Below are positions 1 to 6,510 of a DNA stretch of 11,415 bases, piece by piece (the stretch's first letter is position 1; each line of letters opens with the position of its first letter). The notes under the pieces were generated by a model that saw nothing but the letters and a program-made list of their open reading frames with translations, had not been told where the DNA came from and searched no databases. Source of the stretch: JACQXM01 sp964569425 (GTDB lineage: Bacteria; Planctomycetota; Phycisphaerae; UBA1845). A program made the translations under genes and the position numbers. The stretch spans positions 1 to 11,415 of the forward strand of contig CAZMVD010000133.1 of assembly GCA_964569425.1 (NCBI GenBank). Reading direction: 5' to 3'.

Positions 1-77
1 GCGCAAGTTAAGATTGTGTTAAATCGTCGAACCAAAAGTCCCGGACAGAATTGGCTTCCAACCGGTGCACTCAGCCG

Positions 78-938
78 ATGGACAGAGCCTCTGCGGCCCG
101 TGAGTCTCCGGTGACCACCGATCTACAGTCCAACTTGCTCCGCAATCCCCCTGGCGGCGGCAACGCCCCGTCGGACAAGGTATTACTGCTCGATATCCCC
201 TTCGACGCCTTGACCTTTTCCGAAACGCTCGATCGCCTGGTGGAATTCGCCCGCGGCGATCGCCCGCGCTTCGTCGTCACCGCCAACGTCGACCACGTGG
301 TCCGCTACCATCGCTGCCCCGAGGTCCGCCCGCTCTACCACGAGGCCGACATGGTCGTCGCCGACGGCACGCCGCTCATCTGGGCCTCCCGCTGGCTCAA
401 GACGCCGCTTCCCGAACGCGTAGCCGGCTCCGACCTGTTTCCCGCATTGTGCGCCCGCGCGGCCGAAGACGACTTATCCGTGTTCTTCCTCGGCGGAGCG
501 CCCGGCGCGGCCGAACGCGCTGCGGGGGTTCTGCAATCCCGGCTCCCCGCCCTCCGTGTGACGGGAACCTACTGCCCCGCCATGGGGTTCGAGCACGACG
601 ACGCGGAAAATAAGCGCATCGTCGAACGGATCCGCGCAGCCGGTGCCGATATCCTCTTCGTAGGGCTGGGCTCTCCCAAACAGGAGCAATGGATTTCCCG
701 GCACCGCACGGCTTGCGGCGCCAGGTTGTCTCTTGGGATCGGCATCAGCTTCAGCTTTGTGGCCGGTGACGTGCGCCGCGCCCCGCGCTGGATGCAGCGG
801 ATCGGGGTAGGAAGGTTGCATCGGCTTGTACAGGAACCGGGACGTCTTTGGAAGCGGTACATCCTGGACGACTCGATGTTTTTGCGGTTGGTCCTTGCCG
901 CCTGGTGGCATGGCAGAAAAAATGTTTCGACTCCCTGA
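78..938 (+). CDS. WecG/TagA/CpsF-family glycosyltransferase (GT26)
   Basis: Predicted to transfer a sugar, in known relatives N-acetylmannosamine or its uronic acid, from a UDP-sugar to an undecaprenyl-diphosphate-linked acceptor at the inner face of the membrane, early in surface polymer assembly. Numbered from the ATG at 78 (286 aa), the family landmarks are in order: the T-A-N-V-D-H stretch with Thr68, the ADGTPL motif with Asp96 (the proposed catalytic base in TagA), ERVAGSDL, FFLGG, GLGSPKQEQW at 196-205, and RAPRWM at 234-239 before a basic, aromatic C-terminal tail of the kind that contacts the membrane. FSFVAG replaces the usual FDFxAG. An in-frame stop at 9-11 limits the start; TTG at 51 would add nine residues, and neither start has a clear ribosome site. 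The stop overlaps the next gene. Family assignment is secure; donor and acceptor are unknown. Confidence 0.93.
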   Translation: MDRASAARESPVTTDLQSNLLRNPPGGGNAPSDKVLLLDIPFDALTFSETLDRLVEFARGDRPRFVVTANVDHVVRYHRCPEVRPLYHEADMVVADGTPLIWASRWLKTPLPERVAGSDLFPALCARAAEDDLSVFFLGGAPGAAERAAGVLQSRLPALRVTGTYCPAMGFEHDDAENKRIVERIRAAGADILFVGLGSPKQEQWISRHRTACGARLSLGIGISFSFVAGDVRRAPRWMQRIGVGRLHRLVQEPGRLWKRYILDDSMFLRLVLAAWWHGRKNVSTP

Positions 939-2532
939 AGAAAGAGCATTGAGCCAGCCCCGAACCCAGTCAGTGCCGCTATGGCTTGTGGCGGTGTTCG
1001 TGGTGCCGATGCTGGTGACGCTGGCCGTCCGGGTAGCGCCCCTGGTTCACGGGGGCGACCGCCTCCAACGCCAGTGCGTCTCCGAAGACGGTTACCTCAT
1101 GCTCACCATCGCACGGAACATCGCCCTGGGACGCGGCTTCTCGATTGCCGACGGCACCATCGCCACCAACGGCACGCAGCCGCTGCACACCTTGATTTAC
1201 GCCGGGGGATACTGGCTGGCCGGCGGCGACCGCATCCGCGGACTTTTTCCGGTAGTAGCCGTTCAGGTCTTGTGGAGCATCCTCACCGCGATTGCGCTAT
1301 GGGGCTGGACGCGGTCGCGCTTCTATCGCGGGCCTCATGTCGCGATCGTCGCTGCCGTGGCCGGCACGCTGTTCTTCATCAGCCCTACCTCGGTGATGCA
1401 CGGCCAGAACAGCCTGGAGACCGGACTTTACGCGCTGCTCATACTCGCGAGCCTCGCGCTGTACGATCGCTTCTCCGCTACACTCCTTTCCCGCACCGCC
1501 ATCGTTCATAGTCTCCTGCTGGGGGCGCTACTTGGTGTCACCTTCCTGGCACGCAATGATGCGTGCTTGCTGATTGCCGCGCTGATCGTCGTTCATCTCG
1601 TGCGCGTGCATCGTAAGGGCGCGTTGCCGCGCGGTTTGCTTCAATGTCTGGTGATCGGCCTCACCAGCATCGCCGCGGCGTCACCTTGGCTCTGGTATAA
1701 CGTGACGCGATTCGGTCACCTCGTACCCGTCAGCGGCCGCGCCGAGGCGCACAACATCGCCTTCGCCCACAACCTCTGGCCGGCATTTGTTGCGGTTCTG
1801 GAAAATGCCATGCTGGTTGTTCGCGTCCCCGGCGCGCTGGAACATCATCCGGCGGTGGTGGGCGTTGCCGTGGCCGTGGTGCTGGCGGCCCCGGTTATTG
1901 CGTTTCGCCATCGCCGCTGGTTGACCGCCCACTTCTCGCCCGGCGTGGGCATTCTCGCCCTATTTGTTTTGGGATTGTTTTTTTATTACGCCCTGTTTTT
2001 CGGCATGCCCGTCTTTCTGGGCCGGTATTTCATTCCCCTGGTTCCGTTAATGTGCCTACTTGCCGCTTCGCTACTGGCCGCGTGGCTGGCCCGCTCGCCG
2101 GCACGGACCCGCGTGCCGCCCGCGATCGTACCGGTTGCGCTCGCCGCGGTGCTGGCCATCGCGCTGAACGCACGCATCTATCGCAACGGCACCAAGCACC
2201 ACCATTTCCAGGTTGTGGATTGGGTGCGCGACAATGTGCCCGAAACCACCTGGGCCGGCGCCACCCAGACCGGCACCCTTGGCTACTACCACGATTACAC
2301 CATCAACCTCGACGGCAAGGTCAACCCCACCGCTTTCGAGTATCGCAAGCAGGGCCGCATTCCCGAATACTGTGTCAAGGTTGGCGTGGAATACATCGTC
2401 GATTGGGCCGGCCACGCCGCCTGGGCCGACATCCCCGCCTTCGCCGAAAATTATGAGCTCTTGTTGGTCGACTACGAGAAAGACCTCGCCGTCCTCCGAC
2501 GGCGACCGCGCAGCGCTGACGCAACGCCATGA
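922..2532 (+). CDS. Polytopic GT-C-like membrane glycosyltransferase (PMT/ArnT-like)
   Basis: A membrane protein of about 536 residues with roughly ten to twelve hydrophobic segments, the first at about residues 19-39, followed by a soluble C-terminal domain of about 110 residues. The first loop carries S-E-D-G-Y-L (Glu55, Asp56) and then a Gly-rich stretch ending in GTQPLHT. An acidic residue at this place is the hallmark of GT-C enzymes, which take sugar from a polyprenyl-phosphate carrier outside the cytoplasmic membrane. The C-terminal domain contains TINLDGKVNP and GVEYIVD, patterns I associate with uncharacterised bacterial GT-C proteins. Start choice is uncertain: ATG at 922 overlaps the upstream gene by 17 bp; ATG at 910 and TTG at 949, behind a GAAGAAAG stretch, are alternatives. 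Its stop overlaps the next start (ATGA), suggesting coupled translation. It might move a sugar onto a lipid or polymer; the acceptor cannot be read from sequence. Confidence 0.8.
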   Translation: MFRLPEERALSQPRTQSVPLWLVAVFVVPMLVTLAVRVAPLVHGGDRLQRQCVSEDGYLMLTIARNIALGRGFSIADGTIATNGTQPLHTLIYAGGYWLAGGDRIRGLFPVVAVQVLWSILTAIALWGWTRSRFYRGPHVAIVAAVAGTLFFISPTSVMHGQNSLETGLYALLILASLALYDRFSATLLSRTAIVHSLLLGALLGVTFLARNDACLLIAALIVVHLVRVHRKGALPRGLLQCLVIGLTSIAAASPWLWYNVTRFGHLVPVSGRAEAHNIAFAHNLWPAFVAVLENAMLVVRVPGALEHHPAVVGVAVAVVLAAPVIAFRHRRWLTAHFSPGVGILALFVLGLFFYYALFFGMPVFLGRYFIPLVPLMCLLAASLLAAWLARSPARTRVPPAIVPVALAAVLAIALNARIYRNGTKHHHFQVVDWVRDNVPETTWAGATQTGTLGYYHDYTINLDGKVNPTAFEYRKQGRIPEYCVKVGVEYIVDWAGHAAWADIPAFAENYELLLVDYEKDLAVLRRRPRSADATP

Positions 2533-4235
2533 AGAAAAACCGCCGGCCATCCTGGAGGCTTGTTGCCGCGCTGGGCGCGATGCTGGCTTTGGGCTTTGCG
2601 CTGGGGGCGGGTGCCATGCTCCGGACGCTTTACCATAAGCCCGGCAAGAACCTGGTGTGGAAGCTCGAGCGCATGATGGACCGCCGCCCGCCCGATGCCC
2701 CGCAGTTACTTGATCGCGGTGCCAGGGCGTGGCAGCCCGTCGCCGGTTTCAAAGTCGAGGTCGCCGCCGCCGGATTCGATTTTCCCGTACGCATCGTCTT
2801 CCACCCCGCGCCGCCGGCCGCGCCCGACCCGCTGCGCTACTACGTGGCCGAACTCCGCGGCGCCATCAAGGCCGTTACGTACAACGGGCAGATTCACACT
2901 GTGGCCGAAGGGCTGCTCAACTACCAACCCCAACCCGGCGAGGAACTCGGCCTGCTCGGCCTCACCTACGACGACATCGACAACCAGCTCTTCATCTCCA
3001 TGAGCTACTGGGACGCGGAGGAAGCTGTTTATCGCAACAAGGTTGAACGGCTCGGCCTCAGTGACGACGGGCTGTCCCTCAGCGACCGCGCCGTCGTCCT
3101 CGACATGAACAACGAATCCACCGTCGCGTCCTATCAGATTCAATTCTGCGCCCTGGGCCCCGACGGCCTGCTCTACGTCGGCGTCGGCAGCGGCGGCCGC
3201 AAGGAAGACGCCCAGGACTTCAACAAGTTCGCCGGCAAGGTCATCCGCCTCAACCGCGACGGCACCGCCTCGGACAAGAACCCGTACTACCAGCCCTCAC
3301 AACCCGACAGCCCGCGCAGCTACATCTACGCCCACGGCATGCGCAATCCCTTCGACATCGCCTGGGATCCGCGCAACTTCATCGCCATCGTCAGTGATGT
3401 CGGCCCCGGCATTGACCGTATTCTCCGACTCGAACCCGGCATCGACTACTGCTTCGCCAACGACGACAACCAGATGCGCGCCAATGCGCTCTACACCTGG
3501 GGTCCGGGTACCGGCTACGCGCCGACCGGCGTCACCTATGGCCGCAGCGACATGCTCGGCCACGATCACGCCTACGCGTTGTTCGTCGGACTGTTCGGCG
3601 CGGTTCACTTGCCCGGTCCCAACGAGGGCAAGCGCATCACCCGTTTTGACATCGGCCCCAACGGCTACCTGCAAAGCGCGGCCGCCGATTTCATCACTTA
3701 CACCGGCGCGCGCTTCGCCAGCGTGACCGACGTGGAATGGGGCCCCGACGGGCTCTACTTTGCTGATATTTACGGCGAAAGCCTCGAACCGCACGTGGGC
3801 GGCGGCGTGATTTATCGCATCGTCCGCGATCCGGACTACACGCCCCCGGCCGATTTCTCCCCCGGTTTGACGGGTGCCGCTCGCGGGCGCTACGTGTTCT
3901 TTGAGAATCGCTGCAACGCCTGCCACGTGTATGACGGCGCCGGCGGGCGCGAAGGGCCCGACCTGTCCAACGCCCGCGAAACGCTTGCGCGGCGGCTGCT
4001 TTCCTCCGAGTACGATTCGTGGCTGCGCGAACTTGGTGAGCGCGAGGGCCGCTACTTTGAACGCCACCGACCCGTCTATCAATCGCTGCTCGAACTCAAA
4101 GGCCGCAGGCGCCTTCACGCCTGGCTGCACCATCACGTGCGCGATCCGCGCTTCGACAACCCCGCCGCCAAAATGCCCAGCCACGAAATAGCCGATGAGG
4201 ATCTGGATGCCCTCGCCGATTTCCTGCTGCGCTAG
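2529..4235 (+). CDS. Glucose/sorbosone dehydrogenase-like beta-propeller fused to cytochrome c
   Basis: A 568-residue exported or membrane-anchored protein. A basic N-terminus (KKNRR) leads into a hydrophobic segment at about 11-31. Residues about 72-435 look like the six-bladed propeller of PQQ-dependent sugar dehydrogenases, with GPDGLLYVGVG at 210-220, AHGMRNPFD at 268-276 and WGPDGLYFAD at 404-413. Residues about 445-568 are a cytochrome c domain with one CNACH haem site (462-466) and a probable axial Met549 in KMPSH. Propeller-cytochrome fusions oxidise a substrate and pass electrons to the respiratory chain. However, aligned by eye on soluble glucose dehydrogenase, the catalytic His is Tyr202 and its Asp partner is Ser221, although Arg272-Asn273 are kept. 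It may therefore act differently or only bind ligand. It starts inside the previous stop (ATGA). Fold and cytochrome calls are firm; sugar oxidation is doubtful. Confidence 0.88.
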   Translation: MKKNRRPSWRLVAALGAMLALGFALGAGAMLRTLYHKPGKNLVWKLERMMDRRPPDAPQLLDRGARAWQPVAGFKVEVAAAGFDFPVRIVFHPAPPAAPDPLRYYVAELRGAIKAVTYNGQIHTVAEGLLNYQPQPGEELGLLGLTYDDIDNQLFISMSYWDAEEAVYRNKVERLGLSDDGLSLSDRAVVLDMNNESTVASYQIQFCALGPDGLLYVGVGSGGRKEDAQDFNKFAGKVIRLNRDGTASDKNPYYQPSQPDSPRSYIYAHGMRNPFDIAWDPRNFIAIVSDVGPGIDRILRLEPGIDYCFANDDNQMRANALYTWGPGTGYAPTGVTYGRSDMLGHDHAYALFVGLFGAVHLPGPNEGKRITRFDIGPNGYLQSAAADFITYTGARFASVTDVEWGPDGLYFADIYGESLEPHVGGGVIYRIVRDPDYTPPADFSPGLTGAARGRYVFFENRCNACHVYDGAGGREGPDLSNARETLARRLLSSEYDSWLRELGEREGRYFERHRPVYQSLLELKGRRRLHAWLHHHVRDPRFDNPAAKMPSHEIADEDLDALADFLLR

Positions 4236-4256
4236 CGGCGCGATCTTGCATTGACG

Positions 4257-5828
4257 ATGAGCAAACGAAACAAACCCAACATCCTACTTGTCGTGCTGGA
4301 TACCGCTCGGGCGGATCATCTGTCGTGTTACGGCTATGCGCGGCCGACGACGCCGCACATCGACCGCATCGCGGCCGAGGGCTGCCGCTTCGATGCCGCC
4401 ATGACCGCGGCGCCGTTCAGTCCTGCGGCGTATGCCTCGCTGTTCAGCAACCTGTTTCCGCACCAGCACGGCGTGAACGGCGACGACGTGCGTGTCTGGC
4501 CGGACCACTGGCCGCGGCTGCCGGAAATTCTGCAAAAACAGGGCTATTTCACCTTCTGCGTGTCGAACAACGACTTTGTCAGCGAAGCGACCAACGCGGC
4601 GCGCGGTTTCGACGTGTTTCGCGGGCCGCAGATTCCGTGGCTGACGCGGCAGCACAGCCGCATCTATCACCGGATGGCGCGGCACGTGGGCCAGCGCGCG
4701 GCCGACGCGGTCGATAGCGCTCGCATCCTGGCGATGGCCAAGGGCGATTCGATTGCCTCGGCGAGGCGCGCCGCGGCGCTGGCGGCGGAGGCGCAGGGCA
4801 GGCCGTTTTTCGGGGTGCTGCTGCTGATGGACCCGCATGCGCTGTACCAGCCGGCACGGACGCGGTTTGTGCGCGACCGCGCCGCGGCCAGGTCGTTCCT
4901 GCGGCGGATCAACGGGCGGCAGATGTGGGCCAAGGTGATGGCAGGTGCCAAGACCATGACACCCGCCGAGTGCGATGCAGCGATCGATTTTTACGACGCG
5001 GAAATTCACCATGCCGACCGGGCCGTGGGTGTGCTCTACGATGCCCTGGGGCGAGCGGGCGTGCGCGATGACACACTTTTGGCACTGTGCGCCGACCACG
5101 GCGAGAGTTTCGGCGAGCACGGGGTGTGGGGCCACGGCTTTTCCCTCACCGACGAGCAGACCCGCGTGCCGCTGGTTATGCGCTGGCCGCGGGCGTTTTC
5201 AGCAGGTTCAAGCTGCGCGGGGGTCGTGCAACTGCATGACGTACACGAGACGTTTCTGGATGCGGCACAAGACCGGCAGGGACGCCGGCCCCACTTTGGC
5301 CGGTTGGAAAGCCGGTCCCACACTGACCGGCTGGAAGACCGGCTCCACGGTGCAAGGGGAGAAGCGGAGTGCCACGAGAATGGCACTGCCGGCGGAACGG
5401 ACGCAGAGAATTTCCCGCGGAGTCTGCTGGGGGCCGGGGAGGCGGGGTTTGCGGGGCGGGAGGCGGCGTTCAGCGAGTTTCCCGTGCAACACGGCACACT
5501 GGCGCTGATGAGCAAGTTTGCGCCGGGGCGCGACTGGGGCAAGTGGGGGCGGCCGATGTGGTCGGTGCGGACGCGCGAATGGCGCTACATTGAGTACGGC
5601 GATGCGCGTTGCGAACCGGTCGAGTGTGAGCTGTTAGACGTGCTGCGCGACCCGGGGCAGCGCGACACGGTGCATGAGAAGTACGCGGATGTGTGTCGTG
5701 AAATGAGTTCGCGGCTGGCGGAACACCGCGCGGGGACGGATAGTGATCGGCGCGCGAGTGGGGAGGCCGAGGCGCCGCTCGATGAGGCCGTCCTCGATCG
5801 GCTGCGGGCGCTGGGATATATGGAATAG
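4257..5828 (+). CDS. Sulfatase / alkaline-phosphatase-superfamily protein with degenerate active-site motif
   Basis: A 523-residue protein with the sulfatase-like fold: NILLVVLDTARAD near the N-terminus (metal-binding Asp15), YGYARPTTPHIDRIAAEG, the metal-binding CADHGESFGEHG (Asp280-His281), RVPLVMRWP, and the typical C-terminal WRYIEYGD and final ALGYME. Members hydrolyse or transfer sulfate or phosphate esters. The canonical C/S-x-P-x-R signature reads S-P-A-A-Y at 55-59: Ser sits at the nucleophile position, but the Pro is shifted by one and the Arg is Tyr, so conversion to formylglycine is unlikely. No signal peptide is seen, so the protein is probably cytoplasmic, unlike most polysaccharide sulfatases. 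Residues 339-365 are three 9-residue repeats inserted before the C-terminal part. I chose ATG at 4257; TTG at 4251 adds two residues. It follows the previous gene by 21 bp, but with a different base composition. Confidence 0.88.
   Translation: MSKRNKPNILLVVLDTARADHLSCYGYARPTTPHIDRIAAEGCRFDAAMTAAPFSPAAYASLFSNLFPHQHGVNGDDVRVWPDHWPRLPEILQKQGYFTFCVSNNDFVSEATNAARGFDVFRGPQIPWLTRQHSRIYHRMARHVGQRAADAVDSARILAMAKGDSIASARRAAALAAEAQGRPFFGVLLLMDPHALYQPARTRFVRDRAAARSFLRRINGRQMWAKVMAGAKTMTPAECDAAIDFYDAEIHHADRAVGVLYDALGRAGVRDDTLLALCADHGESFGEHGVWGHGFSLTDEQTRVPLVMRWPRAFSAGSSCAGVVQLHDVHETFLDAAQDRQGRRPHFGRLESRSHTDRLEDRLHGARGEAECHENGTAGGTDAENFPRSLLGAGEAGFAGREAAFSEFPVQHGTLALMSKFAPGRDWGKWGRPMWSVRTREWRYIEYGDARCEPVECELLDVLRDPGQRDTVHEKYADVCREMSSRLAEHRAGTDSDRRASGEAEAPLDEAVLDRLRALGYME
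5271..5351 (+). repeat. Three in-frame 27-bp tandem repeats inside the sulfatase-like gene
   Basis: Three consecutive 27-bp units (5271-5297, 5298-5324, 5325-5351) share the core CCGG-YWGG-RA-R-CCGG-YYCCAC. They encode DRQGRRPHF, GRLESRSHT and DRLEDRLHG. The unit is a multiple of three, so the reading frame survives. Each unit has two CCGG-containing arms and resembles an intergenic repeat more than sulfatase sequence. This looks like a dispersed repeat that invaded the gene at a surface loop or domain linker. Confidence 0.85.
5368..5387 (+). repeat. Short perfect inverted repeat, 7-bp stem
   Basis: AGTGCCA at 5368-5374 and TGGCACT at 5381-5387 are exact inverted copies around the 6-base loop CGAGAA. 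It lies 16 bp past the 27-bp repeats and inside the same poorly conserved, Gly/Glu-rich stretch of the protein (translated as ECHENGT), so it is probably part of the same inserted repeat material. A regulatory role within the coding region is not supported. Confidence 0.6.
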
Positions 5829-5863
5829 AATGCAGAATGGCGAATAGCGAATAGCGATTGGGG

Positions 5864-5918
5864 GAAACGCCGAAAACTGAAACGCCGAAATGCCGAGTAC
5901 AGGCAACAGGCAACAGGG
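5864..5918 (+). repeat. CGAAACGCC-type repeat, copy A
   Basis: First of four copies of a roughly 55-bp purine-rich unit: several GAAACGCC/GAAAAC words followed by an AGGCAACAGG tail. It begins about 35 bp after the sulfatase-like gene, just beyond a CGAATAG doublet (5841-5854). It is followed by a G10 run at 5925-5934 and a GGCACGRAG short tandem repeat (about 5941-5974). Confidence 0.7.
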
Positions 5919-5981
5919 CGAGGCGGGGGGGGGGAGCCGAGGCACGAAGCCACGAAGGCACGGAGGCACGGAGGGAAAAGT

Positions 5982-6040
5982 CGAAATGCCGAAACGCCGA
6001 AAACCGAAACGGCGAAAACAGGCAACGAGGCAAGAAGGCA
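5982..6040 (+). repeat. CGAAACGCC-type repeat, copy B
   Basis: Second copy of the same unit, with CGAAATGCC, GAAACGCC, GAAAACC, GAAACGGC and GAAAAC words followed by the AGGCAACGAGGCAAG tail. Its closest match is copy C at 6241. No open reading frame through it has protein-like composition on either strand. Confidence 0.75.
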
Positions 6041-6084
6041 AGGCGAGAGGCGTGAGGCGAGAGGAGTGAGTGACCCCCCTGTGG

Positions 6085-6105
6085 TCCCCCCTTGGGAAGG
6101 GGGGA
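6085..6105 (+). repeat. Strong GC hairpin, 9-bp stem with GGG loop
   Basis: Bases 6085-6093 (TCCCCCCTT) pair perfectly with 6097-6105 (AAGGGGGGA) around GGG. An additional run of C lies upstream and G-rich DNA downstream. There is no T-tract after the stem, so it is not a standard intrinsic terminator, although it could stall polymerase 250 bp past the sulfatase-like gene. It could instead be a dispersed palindromic repeat. Confidence 0.65.
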
Positions 6106-6126
6106 GGGCGGGGGGTGGCGGAAGCT

Positions 6127-6142
6127 TGTTTCACGTGAAACA
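6127..6142. promoter_or_regulatory. parS-like centromere site (ParB/Spo0J binding palindrome)
   Basis: TGTTTCACGTGAAACA is a perfect 16-bp palindrome identical to the ParB-binding parS consensus known from Bacillus subtilis and conserved across most bacterial phyla. ParB loads on such sites, spreads as a CTP-dependent clamp, recruits SMC and aligns the origin region for segregation. It sits in non-coding DNA between a GC hairpin and an AT-richer stretch, away from any parA or parB gene in this window. An exact 16-base match is unlikely by chance in 11 kb. Binding by this organism's ParB is inferred. Confidence 0.8.
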
Positions 6143-6240
6143 CGTTTGTGCTAGGTCCGTGTCAGTTATTTGGTATCTGGGGCGTGGAGTTATCGGACGA
6201 AATATTATAGGACTATAAGGAGAGGCAACAAGGCAGCAGA
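6143..6240. other. AT-richer spacer after the parS-like site, no recognisable gene
   Basis: This stretch stands out from the GC-rich surroundings, with segments such as GTTATTTGG and AAATATTATAGGACTATAAGGAG. The AAGGAGAGG at its end resembles a ribosome site, but no plausible start codon and protein follow: the frame runs into the repeat copies. I see no convincing paired -35/-10 promoter. The last 18 bases are a partial copy of the AGGCAACGAGGCAGCAGA repeat tail. Confidence 0.4.
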
Positions 6241-6295
6241 GAAACGCCGAAACGCCGAAAACCGAAACGCCGAAAACAGGCAACGAGGCAGCAGA
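6241..6295 (+). repeat. CGAAACGCC-type repeat, copy C
   Basis: Third copy of the 55-bp unit, starting GAAACGCC GAAACGCC GAAAACC and ending AGGCAACGAGGCAGCAGA. It directly abuts copy D, so this is a tandem pair, preceded by a partial unit tail at 6223-6240. Confidence 0.8.
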
Positions 6296-6357
6296 GAAAC
6301 GCCGAAACGCCGAAACGTCGAAAAGTCGGAATCAGAGAATAAGCAACGAGGCAGCGG
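6296..6357 (+). repeat. CGAAACGCC-type repeat, copy D (diverged)
   Basis: Fourth copy. It begins like copy C for about 20 bases and ends with the shared CAACGAGGCAGC tail, but the middle is diverged and a few bases longer (GTCGAAAAGTCGG then ATCAGAGAATAAG). It runs straight into the CTAGAAA array. Confidence 0.7.
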
Positions 6358-6382
6358 CTAGAAACTAGAAACTAGAGACTAG
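6358..6382 (+). repeat. 7-bp CTAGARA tandem array
   Basis: Units CTAGAAA, CTAGAAA, CTAGAGA and a final CTAG lie head to tail. Similar CTAGAGA words resume at 6481 and 6495 beyond the adjacent mobile element, so the array appears to have been split by that insertion. Confidence 0.8.
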
Positions 6383-6480
6383 CAGCCTGTTGAAGAACTC
6401 CGAAAGGGTCTTCCCAAGCCGCCCTGGCGCTACTGAAAACGCCGATCGCAACGGCTTGTCCGACCTTTTTCAACAGGCTG
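6383..6480. mobile_element. MITE-like element, inverted termini, CTAG target duplication
   Basis: A 98-bp non-coding element with inverted ends: CAGCCTGTTGAAGAA at 6383-6397 against TTTTTCAACAGGCTG at 6466-6480, with one mismatch in 15. It is bounded on both sides by CTAG (6379-6382 and 6481-6484), a palindromic 4-bp sequence that looks like a target-site duplication and lies within a CTAGARA array. The interior is too short for a transposase, so movement would need one supplied in trans. A 4-bp YTAR duplication fits IS5-group transposition, but the parent family is not established. Its right end lies 30 bp before the next start codon. Confidence 0.75.
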
Positions 6481-6510
6481 CTAGAGAGTGGAGACTAGAG
6501 AAGGGGTTGG

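Noticed and set aside
3297..4184. Long reverse-strand frame (295 residues)
   Set aside because: It is antisense to the propeller-cytochrome gene, which has clear motifs. GC-rich codon structure keeps this frame open by chance.
6085..6105. Intrinsic terminator for the upstream operon
   Set aside because: The stem is strong but lacks a following T-run on either strand, so I list it only as a hairpin.
5634..6143. Reverse-strand 169-residue frame beginning MFHVKQ, resembling N-termini created by parS at other loci
   Set aside because: The start is only the parS palindrome read as codons; the rest is proline- and alanine-rich translation of repeats and of the antisense of the sulfatase-like gene.
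5864..6357. CRISPR-like array
   Set aside because: Units are partly adjacent, diverged and without unique, even-length spacers, and no cas gene is present.
6170..6361. 63-residue forward frame preceded by no good start context
   Set aside because: It mostly translates the CGAAACGCC repeat into NAENRNAENRQRG-like low complexity; no support as a protein.
4236..6510. Replication origin, given the skew switch and parS-like site
   Set aside because: I found no DnaA-box cluster (TTATCCACA-like), no AT-rich unwinding region and no dnaA, dnaN or mnmG gene. Origin proximity is possible, but oriC itself is not supported.
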